Shown: positions 1 through 12,257 of the stretch, piece by piece | Layout: the number at the start of each line of letters is the position of its first letter | Numbering within the stretch: the stretch's first letter is position 1 | Assembly: GCA_013115125.1 (NCBI GenBank) | Contig: JABANN010000014.1 | Span: 62,001-126,000 of the forward strand | Direction: 5' to 3' | Source: Perkinsus olseni | Lineage: Eukaryota; Perkinsozoa; Perkinsida | DNA: 64,000 bases | Translations under genes and position numbers: made by a program | The notes under the pieces: generated by a model | The model's database searches: none | The model's input: the letters and a program-made list of their open reading frames with translations, nothing else | Told to the model about the DNA's origin: nothing

Positions 1-2882
1 CCTCGTTGATGCGGGTGGACGATGGAGAGGAGCCCGAGGCCTCGGGAAGGGTGCTACGCTGGCAGTTGTGGTATGACCCAACTCTAGCTGGCCCATCCGA
101 GGAGCACGCTAAAAGACGGCTTGCTGGTAATTTGAGTGTGGCCTGGCTGCTGCTGATCTGCCATGCATGCCCCTGCTAGATGATGAAGAGGAAGTGATGC
201 TTTACAGCAACTCCCTACCACTGATGACTAATGTGGAGGCTGAGTTCTTCGAGAATGTCGATCTCGTAAGTATGGCGCTGGAGGACCTTCCCTGAATGCG
301 TCTCCGATCGGCCAGAGTAATCCATCGGCGACCGCAGCATCCTCATGACGGCAGGTCCCCTTGTACGATGAGTATGATGTCCCTACCGGGGATGGTCGTG
401 TGCCGTTGAAACTGCTGGTATGGGTAGAAGGAGAGGGCTCCCCGGTATCCTTCCTGCTCGAACCCATGCTCCTGGGAAGCGTCGCACGGTACAGAGTCCT
501 GATCGCCGGTAAGATTGCTACTATGGGGTCTTGTGACGGCAGCCTGCTTATAGCGCGAACCCCGTTCCTGCTGAAAGTACATTCAGTCGCACTGAAAGGA
601 AGTGCTGCATGTGATGCGGGGGTGGTGTGGTAGGTATCCTATTCCTCTGCACCTTCATCCTCATCGTTACCGAGATAATCCACCGGGTGTAGGCTGCTGA
701 GGCACCCTCGCCCTCCCTCTCCTATCGCCATCCCTCCATCAAGGTACGCGACCTTCATCGGCTCTATGCTGGGGTTGTTCCTCATAGCCTTGCTGCATGA
801 GGTGCCGGAGCTGGAGGATATCATGGCCATGGTCGACTTTGGCACCTTGATGCTGCTCTTCAGCATGATGGTTAATGTGGGCACCCGGGGAAGCTCCGGG
901 GGGCAGGGACCCCTCCTCAGGTCCATCTCCTGGCCCTCACGGGCTTCTTCCAGTACGTGGCGGCTCGCATGGTCATCCTGGCAGGAGGCCGCATCACGCT
1001 GCTGTTTTTCCTCCTCACAATCTCCACCGGAGTCAGACCCCTTGCCTGATACGTCTGCAGTGTTACGGCCCCACAGGTCCTGTCAGCCTTCCTTGATAAC
1101 GTTACAACCGTGATGCTGGTGGGGCCTGTCACTATATCCCTGTGCAAGGAGATAAAGCGGAGCCCAGTCCCCTTCTACCTCTCGGAGACCTTACTGGGTG
1201 AGATCCCGTCTACGCCGGTCCGGGTAGTGGGTTTCCATATCAGCTACTATCGGTGGCACTGCTACCCTTATCGGAGACCCTCCAAATGTGGTTATCAGTT
1301 CCAAGCTCGGTGTCTCCTTCACAGACTTCATCGTGTGAGCCCCGAGGTCAGGACTTGCCTACCAGAGCCCACGTCGCCTTCTCAGATACAACGGTCCCCT
1401 GGTGGTCGTACTCCTCCCTGCTGCGGCAGGTCTGCTGTATCTGAGATTTCGATCGGAGGTGTCGGGCAGGGCCCTACTGGACGAGCAGAGGATAAAGAGG
1501 GAGAATATTATCCACGACAAAGTGGGCCAACCGCGGAAGCCTTTACCTTCGCGCTCGATCGTCGTCACCGTCTCAACAGGGCTCCACCGTTCTATGTGAG
1601 TCAGGTCGCCTTCGCCCAAGTTGGATCGATATTCGTCGCCATCACTCTAGCTCTATTCCTCTCTCCGGTGAGTCTCTCCTCTGTATCTCCTTGGATGGTT
1701 TGGTCGTATGGTCATGAGCAAGGTCCATGGCTACGAGGCTGCATGGTTTACTCTCCTTGGCATGTACGTCGGCTGTATCGTCTTGTCTCCTCATGACTTC
1801 CATCGAGTACTGGAGGCCGTCGAATGGGACACCCTCATCTTCTTCGCCAGCCTCTTCGTCCTAGTAGAGGCGGTCAACGAGCTAGGGCTCATACGGTGGG
1901 CCTCCCTACCCTCGGTGGCTGGTGACAGCATGAGCTCGTCAGTGCCATTGGGGACCTCATCACCGACATCATCACTTCCATTCCCCTCACCCATCGGCTC
2001 TGGGTCTCACAACTCCTTATCTTATGGATCTCCGCCATCGGCAGCGCCTTCCTAGAGAGCCTACCGTGAGCAATGCCGAGCTCGCGGGCCGTTGGTTAAG
2101 CACTATCAGGTATACCACTACTGTGGCCTACATCCTCATCAATCTTCAAGGGAAGTCCGACTTGGGTATTCCGGTGACCCCTCTCACTTACGCCTTGTCC
2201 GGTAGGCCCCCCACTAAGCGTGCCTAAGTATCTTGCCGTCCTGCTTGATCAGTCGGTGCTTGCGTGGGCGGGATTGGCTCCATCATGGGCAGTAGTGCCA
2301 ATCTAGTCTGTGTTGCGATCTCTCAGAGGTAACCACACTCGGGTGGAACTCGAGTGGCCAAGGATACAATAAGTCTCGGCCAAGATCGCACCGCAGTTAT
2401 GTCCCCGACCTCCTGCTGTTCATCCTCAAGGTACTCTATCGTGCCTGACGATCCGCCTGAGTCGGTCGCTCAAGGCGAGCCCAAGCTGCAGGCGGTAGAC
2501 GAGGACAGGCCTGCATACTCCTCCGCTGGTGGTGTGGATGTTGACGAGGTGCACCAAATAGAGATTAACAGAACGCTTTTTGGTCCGGGTAATGCCACAG
2601 GACGCCTGGGTTCGCTCACCTGTTATTCAGATGAAGCGACGAAAGCGGCAGCAGCCTATAGCCAAGAAGGGATGCAACCGCCTATGAAGCGGCATCCTAT
2701 AGTCCAGTGCAGCAACGTGGAGTCGAAGTGAGTAGGGGTCTCGATTGGGTTCGATAACCCTCTCCAAAAGGCACTTCCTGCAATATGGTTTCCCTCTGCT
2801 GCTGTGTCTCATGGTCATCTGCAGCGTGTATCAAGTTATCGTCTTTGAAGCCATCGGTGCTGCTAATGACATGCCTGCCTAG
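1..2882 (+). CDS. P-protein/ArsB-NhaD family multi-pass ion transporter (5' end not in window)
   Basis: A multi-exon gene read through short introns. The exons encode hallmark segments of the ion-transporter superfamily that includes OCA2 (P protein) and ArsB. In order these are a first membrane helix followed by ITEIIHR-like residues (about 625-690), MVDFGTLMLLFSMMVNVG (about 820-880), TGFFQYVAARMVILAGGR and LSAFLDNVTTVMLVGPVT (about 940-1135), IGGTATLIGDPPNVVISS (about 1248-1310), VEWDTLIFFASLFVLVEA (about 1818-1875), a helix ending GSAFLESLPYTTT (about 2030-2115) and GSIMGSSANLVCVAIS (about 2275-2325). The last exon ends with a hydrophobic segment and TAG at 2880-2882. The AFLDNVTT and GDPPN motifs are the family signature. 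OCA2-type members act in endomembranes as anion or ion transporters, but the substrate here cannot be told. An acidic cytosolic region at the N-terminus is seen from base 3, and no start codon can be fixed. Splice sites were inferred by eye. Confidence 0.82.
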
Positions 2883-3606
2883 TGCTCACTGACGTATTCA
2901 TTTTCCGGCCCCGGCGGGGGTTGCACACTTTATATGGTAGACGTTTCATTTAAATTCGACAAAATGAAGCCAACGAGAACGCTGCAGCTTGTTGACATGC
3001 CGTGACGTGAGTGACCGTCTCAAACCTCACCATGTGGTACTTGGCCTTCGTCAATCGAATAGGTGAGCTGAGTCCTTTGCTTTTGGGAGTCAAGATCTCT
3101 TAATAGGGCATCGAACGAGTAATGGCGTTGATGCCGTCAGCTGTGAGCGATACTGCTCATCCGTGACAACCCGTCATCATAGACATAGAGCCTTATACAC
3201 TTCCGAAGTCCGCACGCCGCTTGCAACGATAGACGTTCCCTGCCTGAATTGGAGCGATTGAACTGTACAGAGGTGTATAAAATCTACGCCATGAACCAAG
3301 TTGATGGCCATGCTATGGCGGCTGAGAAGCCGCTGACGGGCCACTTTGGGCATGGCCTGTTGCGAGTGGTTGTAGAGGCGTTGCCACGTAAAAAAAGACC
3401 GTTGTGGGGAAGAATTGGACAGTCTTGGCGACTTCCATAGGCTTTCTGGAGATTTCACTCTCTGAGATGCACCGCATGATATCTGTCGCAGACTCGCACA
3501 ACCTCACCCGGTGACTGTCGGGGCGTGATAAGCTGGCCGTCACAGCAGATGAGGTGGAATCGATGCATTTTGGTATGCCAATTGGAGGCGGCACAAATAA
3601 CTATCA
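2883..3606. other. Intergenic stretch, no supported gene
   Basis: This 724-nt stretch lies between the transporter stop and the tRNA gene. The short open frames on both strands (for example minus 3177-3458) have no recognisable domain and no plausible splice chain. Confidence 0.5.
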
Positions 3607-3677
3607 GCCACTTTAGCTTAGTGGTAGAGCGTCTACTTCGTAAGCAGAAGGTCGTCAGTTCAATCCTGGCAAGTGGC
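3607..3677 (+). tRNA. tRNA-Thr (anticodon CGT)
   Basis: A 71-nt cloverleaf can be folded by eye. The acceptor stem is GCCACTT paired with AAGTGGC. The D-arm lies in AGCTTAGTGGTAGAGC. The anticodon stem TCTAC/GCAGA surrounds loop TTCGTAA, which gives anticodon CGT. The T-arm is GTCAG-TTCAATC-CTGGC. Internal A-box and B-box (GTTCAATCC) promoter elements are present. The anticodon stem has one A-C mismatch, at the fourth pair. There is no intron and CCA is not encoded. Confidence 0.88.
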
Positions 3678-4384
3678 TTATTAGTGGCGACGCCGAGTCC
3701 ATAATGGACGACTCCGGTCGGCATCACTTTCTCCGCCTTCGCGAGGTATTGACGGCCGCGAAGGTCTCGTACGATCCTGTATCCCGGTAAAACCAGCATT
3801 AATTGCTCTGAGAGTCATTTCGTCACTAGTTTCTACCTCTCGCTCGACTTGATCCCTCAGTGATGTTGGGTTTGAAACCCAGGGTTTCCCGTCTGGCTGC
3901 TCTTGTGAGCCAAGCGCTGAGCGATATTGAACAAACAAGCGCATCGCTGAGGTTGCAGTTATCTTTCCAAGTTGAGCAGAATGCTGTACAGTCCAGAACA
4001 GTTGAAGGAGAGCAAACGCCAATCCAATGTGAAGATAGGAGGCAGTGAAAAGCCGACGTAGCCGCTTCCTGTGAGCTGCCATGTGATCAGACTTCCCTGA
4101 AGCGCAGGTACATCACGGTAGCCGCGGAGTCCTTCGTGCCGCATGCGATCCAGCCGGCTGACTTTAGCGCACACAAACAGAACGCTGCGTAACAGAAACA
4201 TACCCTTCTATTCAGGAAGGCATCGCTCGACCTTGGTGTCTCATTGCCATGCTCAGGCTCTTGCGGCGATCCAACATTCATCTTGCACAGAACAACAAGT
4301 TCGATCCCTACCTCAGAGACCGGCAGACCAGTATTAGCAAGTCTGCGTACACATTAGGCGCTATCACGATACCGAGGGCAGGGG
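3678..4384. other. Intergenic stretch with one doubtful minus-strand ORF
   Basis: This region is about 700 nt long. The only notable open frame runs on the minus strand from an ATG at 4082 to a stop at 3681 (133 codons). Its predicted protein has a basic N-terminus, one hydrophobic segment (around residues 15-32) and an Arg-rich tail. It has no family resemblance I recognise. It ends three bases from the tRNA, so it may be chance or a small single-pass membrane protein. Confidence 0.3.
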
Positions 4385-6770
4385 ATGTCAAGTAAACGCA
4401 CTGCAATCGATGTGGCTCCACTGCAGCCCACTCTTCAGCTTCGGTAAAGGACCGTCTGGCCGAAATGCAGATGAGCAGAAGAAGGATCTGGAGAGCTCAC
4501 ACTTCGCTTTCGGATATCGCCCTCCGACGTACCTAGTGGTAGCTGAGCTCAGCAACGTGATGTAGCCTGCCTGTTTTCAGACCGAGGATGTATCAATCCA
4601 TTGTGAAAGGAGATCAGGAAACAACTTCCAAGGCCTTGCTGACTACAGAAGGTACCGTCAGACACCTTGGTCGCTCCATTGATACTCGGAACTGCCCTCG
4701 ACAGTGCTTCCGGTGGTGTCGCCACGCTTAATGAGGCCTGACAGGTGCTGATGTCACTGGAGCGAAAGAAGGTCGGGAGAGGCTAACCAAACAGCTTCGG
4801 GCGCAGTCCGTATGTTTCGGTTCGGATGGCCCGACGTAGGTGACTGCCTTTCTTTGGGAAGAGCTAGTCCGAGCGTGCAGGTATAAATCCACCTCGGCTG
4901 CTGCCCTCGTGGACCACACTAAAGGAGGGTCGACGAAGACAGGCGCAGATCCCCGGGCAGCCAGGTGAGCTCCTCACAGATAGTTGGACCTTCTTGGCAG
5001 CATTCACGGCTATGGACGAGATGGCCCTGTCCCTCAGGGAATGTGCAGCGAGACTTCGACTGAGTAACTTCAACCTTGCGGGGTACTCCAGTCAGCCGCC
5101 CGAGTTCAGCACTACGACAGGCGATGCTCACAACGCGGAGGTGGCCATAAGCTATTCCAGAGTCCTTGCACGCTGTAGGGCAGGTCCACCGTATGAATGA
5201 TGAGCATCGCCGTAAGGGGATATCCTCGGTTGAAGCTGACGTGAAGCGGCGCAACTACAAAGCCAGTTTCCACCTAGGGAACGACAAGCCCCTGTAGGGG
5301 ACGTTATGACGACGTCACCACCGTTCAACGGAGCCTTGGGTCTATGCTTAGTTACACGTCCGAGTCAACAGACCGATATTTGGCCAATTATGAGGCGTTC
5401 CTGGAGGCTTGCAGGCATCCACAGGGAGTTAGTCAGGCCGAGAAGGATGACCTCCGACGGCAGCACTTTGTACGAATAAGCTTATGTCCCGCGTGTCTCT
5501 CCAATTCAGTGATTTGGTAGGATTTTGGTATGAGTAACTGTGATGAGGACGCTCGCAAGGACAGGATGGAAAGCATCTCCGCGACCACGTGAGGGTCTAT
5601 AATGACACGGTCTGCAAGCTTCCCGTCACCAATGGCAGGTACAAAGACCACACCCACGCGATGGTGGCTGACAACACTCGGGAGGAGATGCTCAGGGTGG
5701 GAGGGGCATCAAGGCAGGGTCCGCCGAAGATGTGCTGTCATCCCAGTTAAAAGCGGACTTGAGGAAGCCCCACTTCTCGCTCGCTGGCCTGTCACAGAGC
5801 TCCGCTGGTGTCGGTGTACCAAGTAGCGTAAGCAAGGCAACGTGGGTCCAGGGGTGGTCCAGTGGACGGCTCACTCGTGCCTCCCCTAGATACACTTCAC
5901 CTCCTGTCTCGGCCTACTTGGAAGGGGCTGACTCTAACGTTCGTCAGGAACGCAAGAATGACCTGGAGTCAGCGTAAGACCACTTCGTTGTCAGCGTGTT
6001 ACTGGGCCGTTAGTGGGCACGCTCGTAGTGGAAGTACAGTTTTCGACAGGCACTTCGTATTTGGTATTGGAGAGGAAGAGGAGCTATGCAACTTACGGTC
6101 GTCATCAGTTTCCAGAAACTCATACGCGGCTATCCCGGCTAAGGCGTGGGCCCTCTCGTCATCAGCCCGACGGCAACGGCATCCCACCATAGATACGATG
6201 AACGAGGCCTAGACCCTCGCCTCAAGGCTGATTTGCGAACCCATCACTTCGAGCTTGGAGTGCCGGGGGGAGGGTTCGGGTCCAAAAGACTGCCATCGAC
6301 CACCTCACGAGACGCCTACAGGTATCCGTCGGCCGTCGGCGCAGCGTCGGGCGGTGGTTCCGACCAATTGGGTTCAGGAAGCATCAGGACGCCAAGCCGG
6401 CGAGCATGCCCGAGGAAGTCCGGAAAGATCTGCGAGCTTCACATTTCGAGATCGGCCGAGGGACAGCCAAGCCAGAGGACTGGCAGACGATGCAGGTGAT
6501 CGGCGCTCTGTTGTGCATCCCGCCGCTGCCACCTCTTCCTCCAGACCATGGCGATGGTGGCTCACCCGATTCAGTCGAACGAGCTTGATAAGGCCTTGAA
6601 GGCAGACCTCAGGGCTTCCCACTTCAGTATCGGCTCGCCCGAAAGAACAGCTGAGGTAGGACTCCTTTGTAGGCTCTCCACAAGGTGCACTGCAGGCTCG
6701 AACTATAACGCAGACAGCGTACGTATGGCCGGACCTCAGCCTGGCGCCCGCTGCTGTGAAGGGCGTGTGA
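4385..6770 (+). CDS. DLRxxHFxxG-repeat protein, probable axonemal/cytoskeletal protein
   Basis: A multi-exon gene whose exons carry about nine copies of a short unit: acidic/basic lead, D-L-R-x-x-H-F-x-x-G, then often a Tyr/Thr-rich tail. Copies lie near 4470 (KKDLESSHFAFGY), 5052 (LRLSNFNLAGYSS), 5238 (VKRRNYKASFHLGND), 5439 (EKDDLRRQHF), 5743 (LKADLRKPHFSLAG), 5952-6070 (split by an intron), 6218 (LKADLRTHHFELG), 6409 (VRKDLRASHFEIG) and 6590 (LKADLRASHFSIG). Spacing between copies is irregular. The last exon ends with TQTAY-type residues and TGA at 6768-6770. The start is uncertain; the ATG at 4385 is only the nearest candidate. Regularly spaced short motifs of this kind are common in proteins that lie along ciliary microtubules, and two other axonemal genes are in this window. 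That role is my inference and I cannot name a family with certainty. Confidence 0.6.
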
Positions 6771-6928
6771 TGCCGAGTAGCCATACATTGCCCATGCATA
6801 GTATGATACATAAGTTGTCCACTCCCACGGGCTGATTGAGTTTGTCAACCAGACCCCCTTGGAAAACCCGCTGCAGCCTGGATGCCACTCAGTGCCCTAC
6901 ATACAGGAATGATCGCCTTCATCGTTGT

Positions 6929-9900
6929 ATGATGTCCTCCGCCGCCGATCCATCTCCCACGCATGGGGTCACCTTCCTCACTGACCTGCCCGAGAGCGGT
7001 CAACCTGTGAAGAGAGCTGCTGGTGGCGTCCTCGCACGGTTGAAGCCGAAAGGCCCATCATCTTCCTCTGCGGGCGGCAGCGATCTCAAGTTCCTCGAGA
7101 AGATACACTTCGCGCCTCCCTCTACCGACTACTACGACCCCTTCCCGATGAAGCCTGGCGTCGACTACCTAGGCTCCCTCACTCGGTTCAGAGACCTCGA
7201 ACGGATGCAACTGATGTTGGGCCAGCTGCGCGTCCGTTGGCCCAAGACCTGGTGCTTCTGTGGACTCGACACCTACCTCTTCAACAGCAGCCCCAAGAAG
7301 GACGGCATCACGGTCGAGTAGGCACGCGTCGCGAAGGATTCCATTCTGGACGGTATTGGTCAGATACGATTTCGATCGAGAAAGTGAAGCTGTTCGGATA
7401 TCGAAGCTTGAGAGAGAGCTGGACAAGGCCGCGCCCGCCTTCGTCTTCAAACAGCGTTCTTATGGCGCCAACAGCCACCTCCAGCGGACTGCCACTACGG
7501 CCCTGAACCTCGACAATGCCTTGGTGAGGCTGCAGGAAGCCGGTGGTGGTCAGTCAACCCAGCTGCTCCAAAGATTCATCAGGGGTGCCGGTGAGCAGGC
7601 GTGCATAACAAGGGTGTGCTATCGATGCAAGTATCCGAGGAAGCCCGTGGGTTACTCGATCGCTAATGGTTATGCACCCTCCGATCTCGAAGACCCGAAC
7701 AGCGATCACAACGACTTGACCCAGCAATGCTGCGCGTCGACAGAGACCTCCGTCCCTGGTGGCCTGGTTGTGTTCAAGCGAAGCAGCAGCAGTGCACTCG
7801 AAGGGGCCGCCGAAGTCGCAGAGCGCATGCTGAGGTTCTCTGAGAGCTACTTCATGCTCAAGCTGGAGTGGATTGTTGTCGACGTCCTCACTGACGGAGA
7901 GGGGAAATTGTGGTGCTTGCAAGTGAGTCAGCAGTGCACTTCTTTTGGTGGAGAAGCTGATGTCTCCTCAGGTGAAGTCGTTCCGGGTCGCTAGTGTCTG
8001 CCGGCCACCCAGGCGCTCCTTGGCGCGCCCAAATGAGGACCCCACAAGCCCGAACGGGAAGCTGCAGTTGGCCTTGTTGGGTCAAGAGACAGAAGAGCAG
8101 GAAGGCGGCGGTGGCACGGCAGCCGAGCTTGAGAAACGCCGAGCGAAAGCTCTTGGTGCCTCCGTGAAGCCTAGGCTAACATGCAGCCTCTGTCGATGCA
8201 CTATGGGCACTCAATTTCAGACCATGACGGGTCGGATGCTCCTCTGGCTGTGGCATTCCCTCCGAGCTCGCGAGGTTCATGTCTTCCCACCCCTTCAGAG
8301 CAGTACCTTGGCATCGACGAGTCACCTCACGAATAGTCACAGAGTGTGTCAGCTTTGCTGGTCTGTGTTCTTGGCAGAGAAGGAGCTGTGGAAAGCCTAC
8401 AGGGCGATAGCGCGCGCCGTGACCAACATAGAACCTCCGGGTGGGGACAACGATGATAATTTCGACTTCACTGGCCTACTGGAGGACCTCCCCCTTGTTG
8501 GGAATATCCGCACTCACAAGAAAGGCGCGTCGAAGCATCCCAACCGACAGCCAGTAGATTCCAAGCTTCTCGCCATTCGCGACGCGGCATCAACTGCTCC
8601 CGTGCGAAGCCATGGGCTGGCCGGAGCCGCGGTCAGAGGCTTCCAGTTCGGCGACGAAGGGCTGCAGTCTCCCCGGCCCGAGTACCTACACCAGTGGCGG
8701 TTGATGGTTCTGCTCTGGTCGCTCGAGGGGGTGCCGGAATCCAGTGCCGCTAACAAGTCGATCCAGTACGAAGTCCTCGGCATGAGTAGGCGATTCCCCC
8801 TGCCGGCCGGCCATCACGACGTCGCACCTATTGGTCGAATCAGTCTGCATTATCTCTTCTCCACAGCTGCTCGGCCAACTCTGTCCAACACGTACGTGGA
8901 GTTCCTTGTTACTGCAGATGGCTCGCTCTATCGCGGACGCTGTTCTATAGACCACCTCCCTGGGCTCACCAAGCGGACGGTTCATGTCGTTCTATCGGCA
9001 ACCGGTCCACGGCGACCCATCTCATTGAAGGTCACGCTTGGGACGGCACGAGATGGCGCATTGCATCGTGACTATTGTGATGTGCAGAGGATACTCGATG
9101 GGGTGTTCACTGTGACCCCTGGGAGGTTCTACAGCAGCCCCCATCCTCTCCCTACACCATGGATAGAGACCTTCCAAGAGTGTACGAAGGCGTGCGCAAT
9201 AGAGAGTACTGCGACACCGGCCATGGCGAGCTCAGCTGCCGCCACGACCACTGAGGATGCAGTCGCTGAAGCGAGCAATGAGAAAACAGCGGAGTCATCG
9301 GCAAGCCCGCCGATCTCTCGGCCAACTACCGCTGATCGGAGCACCAGGCCGCCGTCAGCTCAACAACTTTTCGAAAGCGACAGAAGGACCGTCAGACGCA
9401 TGCTTCCCCGGAGCCGGCTACTCTCCAGACGTTCTGACTCTCTCGGGTTTCTTAACAGACCCAGAAGCGCCTTCACGAGGCTCAGCCATTCAGCTACGGA
9501 GAAGCATGTTGCTCAAGTGCTGGGCTCTCACAAGCTTAGGGAAGCAGAGGAAGCGAGAGTAAACGAGCATTTAGAAAAGCTTCGGCAGAAAATTGGGCGA
9601 AGCTCGGTGAGTACATGGGTCACTCAGTAAGATCGCCTCGTGACCTCGTGGCTTTTACCAGGTGAGATCCACAACGCGTTCACTCCCTTCCACAGGAAAG
9701 CAACACGATAGTCGCGGCGGCCGCGACTTTTCAACTAATGAACCTTCCCAACCACCTCCCCCGGCCGTTGCACACGTAGGGTAAGAGAGGCTGGAATGAG
9801 CGTAATGGTTCATCTCAGGTTTTCCGACTGGTCCAGCCGGAAGGATCGGTGGGGATGCCGAGAATTCCCGTAGCGGTTTGGAAGCAGCCGGCAACACCGC

Positions 9901-9967
9901 TACGAGTGATGTCAACAACCCTCTTGGAAAATCCGCTCGCGTTGGGTCTTACAAGTGTGTTTGCTTG
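6929..9967 (+). CDS. Large protein of unknown function with a Cys-rich pair and C2-like region
   Basis: I chose the ATG at 6929, which opens MMSSAADPSP. An intron at about 7317-7360 and another at about 7924-7971 (GTGAGT...CTCAG) join three long exons. The following exon runs open to about 9610. Two more introns (about 9612-9661 and 9771-9820) then lead to a short last exon ending TGA at about 9965-9967. Visible features are an N-terminal region with repeated Pro/Tyr-Asp residues (DYYDPFPMKPG), a segment ending in a hydrophobic beta-like stretch (LEWIVVDVLTDGEGKLWCLQVKSFR), two CxxC pairs (CSLCRC near 8187 and CQLCW near 8350) that could bind zinc, and a beta-rich region at about 8690-9110. 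A Ser/Pro-rich tail follows. I do not recognise the family. Its place after the DLR-repeat gene could hint at a flagellar role but does not show one. Confidence 0.65.
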
Positions 9968-10336
9968 AACCACCAACGCTCTTGGAGCCCTCAAGCATAT
10001 CGACTACTTTCACTAATACCCAACTGCTATCGTTCATGTGCCTGTCAGGGAGGGTCGGAGGGTCAATGAGCGCGAAGGCGGCCGAAGTGAGCACTGGAAT
10101 ACCACTGAGGGCAGAAGCACTGAGCAACTGACCACGTGTTGACCATGGACTGCCTGCCTACTAGGCAGTGCCTAGTTACAACGAATCATGTAGCATTAAC
10201 TGAGTAGCATCGTGAGGAGTGTTGAGTTGAGTGTGTTGGGGCATGCTCTGCCTGTATCCCGATGATAAGTTGCATCGTGAACACCACCACTTCGAAGGGC
10301 ACTGTATAACACAAGGGGGACTGTCTTGGGAGAGAC
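9968..10336. other. Convergent intergenic region
   Basis: About 370 nt between the 3' ends of the plus-strand unknown gene and the minus-strand LST8 gene. No coding signal, RNA gene or clear repeat was seen. Confidence 0.5.
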
Positions 10337-12257
10337 TTAGTCTTCATCATCCAATTCTTGTAAAGTCTTACCGAAGTCACTTCCCTGAGGCAAATCAAGC
10401 CAACCTGGCCGGGAGGGTATCGGCGACTGGGAGTGCCCTTCTATCAACGCTATGGAGGTGACGCCCATCGGCCGTGCCTTGGGGGCGCGATACTCCCGGA
10501 GAGGTCTGTCGACACCACCCTGAGATCAACAGGGCCATCCGTTGAGCGTCATCGTGAGAATTGCTCACCCGCGACTGCTGCTGTCCGGTATTGCTGAGGT
10601 CCCATAAACGAACCACACCATCACTGCAAGCGGTGTAGAAGGACCTTCTATCAGCTCCGAAGGCGCAGTCCCACACCCATCGCGGATGCCCATTGAAACC
10701 GCACTGCCGCGAGAACCCGTCACTGAGAAGTTGGGCCGTCATTTTCTGATATCTTGACAACTATCTCACCTGTGGGACTGCCATATCTGCGCCGTACCGT
10801 CGCTACTGCAGGTTGCCAATAATCGTGCAGGGCCGGGGGCAAATCGAATCTACAACGGGTATCTTGTGAGGGGGAGGAGTCCCCCCACGACCTACTTTCA
10901 GCACGTAGGCATCGTGTGCGTCCAGGACGTTGAGTGGAACCCAACTGCTTGATTCCGCATCCTCAGTGAAGGAATCTCCGAACTCAGAAAATCGTTCCTG
11001 GGAAAATGGGATTCCTGTCCATCAGCGCAGGCGCGGTCACACAGCCGAAGTTTCATCGAGATCCACACTTACGATAGACGGTGTCGTCTGGGGACCGCCA
11101 TGATTGGGTTGGCTCTGTTGGTCGTTGGATTCATCCGATGATGAAGATGATGCACTTTTCAATGCCGACGGTGCAGCTGCAATGCAGCGAGTGAGCAAGA
11201 GCCAGCCTAGAACACCGTTACCATCATTCTCGAGACCATTTCGCGCATAAACCTCAGGCGTCTGCGGCGGAGTGGTATCGTGCTGATCGCCGGACACGCG
11301 CCAAGAAAAGCAGAACCCCTTATGGTTCGCTGCCACTACGGTCACATCATCACTTGATGGATCGGCGTACCTGACCTCGCGTCAGTGCCTCCCCGCTACA
11401 CCGATCGGTCACGCTACGTTGGAGCCACTGCTATGGATTTAATAGGAGACCCTTCTGAGTCGGGAACCTCTGTCCACGCCTAAATAACCATGGTTCGAGG
11501 CAGAGAGCATTTTACAGGTAGCGTACTCTGTTCGCTGTTAGGTCCCATACAGCAACTTGCCCGCTGGCGTCACCACAGAGAACCTCAGCTTGGTTCGGGT
11601 GGAGCACAGAGCAGTGTATCGCACCACCGCTACCATCAGGCTGCTGGTTCTTGAAGCACCTGTGGCAGGAGGAGGTCATCAGCTGCATGACCCCTCAGCA
11701 AAGCTCACATCTGAAAGCTCTTTTCATCATCTACAGGAGCTCTCCGGTCCCATACCTTTGCTGTGCCATCTTCCGACGAGGTGACGAACCATCTGTGAAG
11801 GAGTCCTTCAATTGAGTAGTCCCGCATTTCCACCTTACTTCGCGTCTTCCTCAAAACTCACGCTCGTGACATTATCCCTGTGGCCGCCTTCATAGCTTGA
11901 ATACGGCGCTGTAGTGTACTCACAGTCGAAGATCCTCACCCAAGGATTCCCTGCTGCAGCCACGAAACGGTCGTCAGGGGTGAGCTCCAGGCAATTGACA
12001 TGACCATCGATCACATTGCCATATTGAGCGCCACCTGGACTGTTACATCACAGCGGTTGGCGTTGATGGGAGGGCTTACCTGCAGGCAGCCCGACTCCCT
12101 CGACCCCTGGTACCCTGGACCCCGGGCCGCCTATGGTCTTGATCATCTCTCCGGTGACGGTGTCGTAGAACTTGATATCCTCACTGTACCCAGCAGCAAG
12201 GATTATACTACCAGCGCCCCCGCTGTAGCTGATACCGCTAATTCCGAGACTAGACAT
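10337..12257 (-). CDS. LST8: LST8/GbetaL, seven-bladed WD40 subunit of TOR complexes
   Basis: LST8 binds and stabilises the TOR kinase domain in TORC1 and TORC2 in the cytosol. The gene starts at the ATG at 12257 (MSSLGISG). Its exons follow the LST8 order: IILAAGYSEDIKFYD, then NCLELTPDDRFVAAAGNP and VRIFDCEY, a GGHRDNVTSVSFEEDAKW blade, VAANHKGFCFSWRV (about 11290-11345), a DAHDAYVLKV and LLATCSSDGTAQIW blade (about 10780-10930), and WVWDCAFGADRR with SDGVVRLWDL. A 49-nt intron (GTGAGC...CTCAG, about 10512-10560) precedes the last exon, which ends in an acidic tail and TAA at 10337-10339. Compared with animal and yeast LST8 there is a Ser/Asp/Gln-rich insertion (about 11045-11200) after the fifth blade. 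Short introns make the apparent frame shift repeatedly. Family assignment is firm; exact exon edges are not. Confidence 0.88.

Noticed and set aside
3681-4082. Minus-strand ORF of 133 codons with a hydrophobic segment
   Set aside because: No family resemblance, and it ends against the tRNA. Mentioned in the intergenic entry but not called as a gene.
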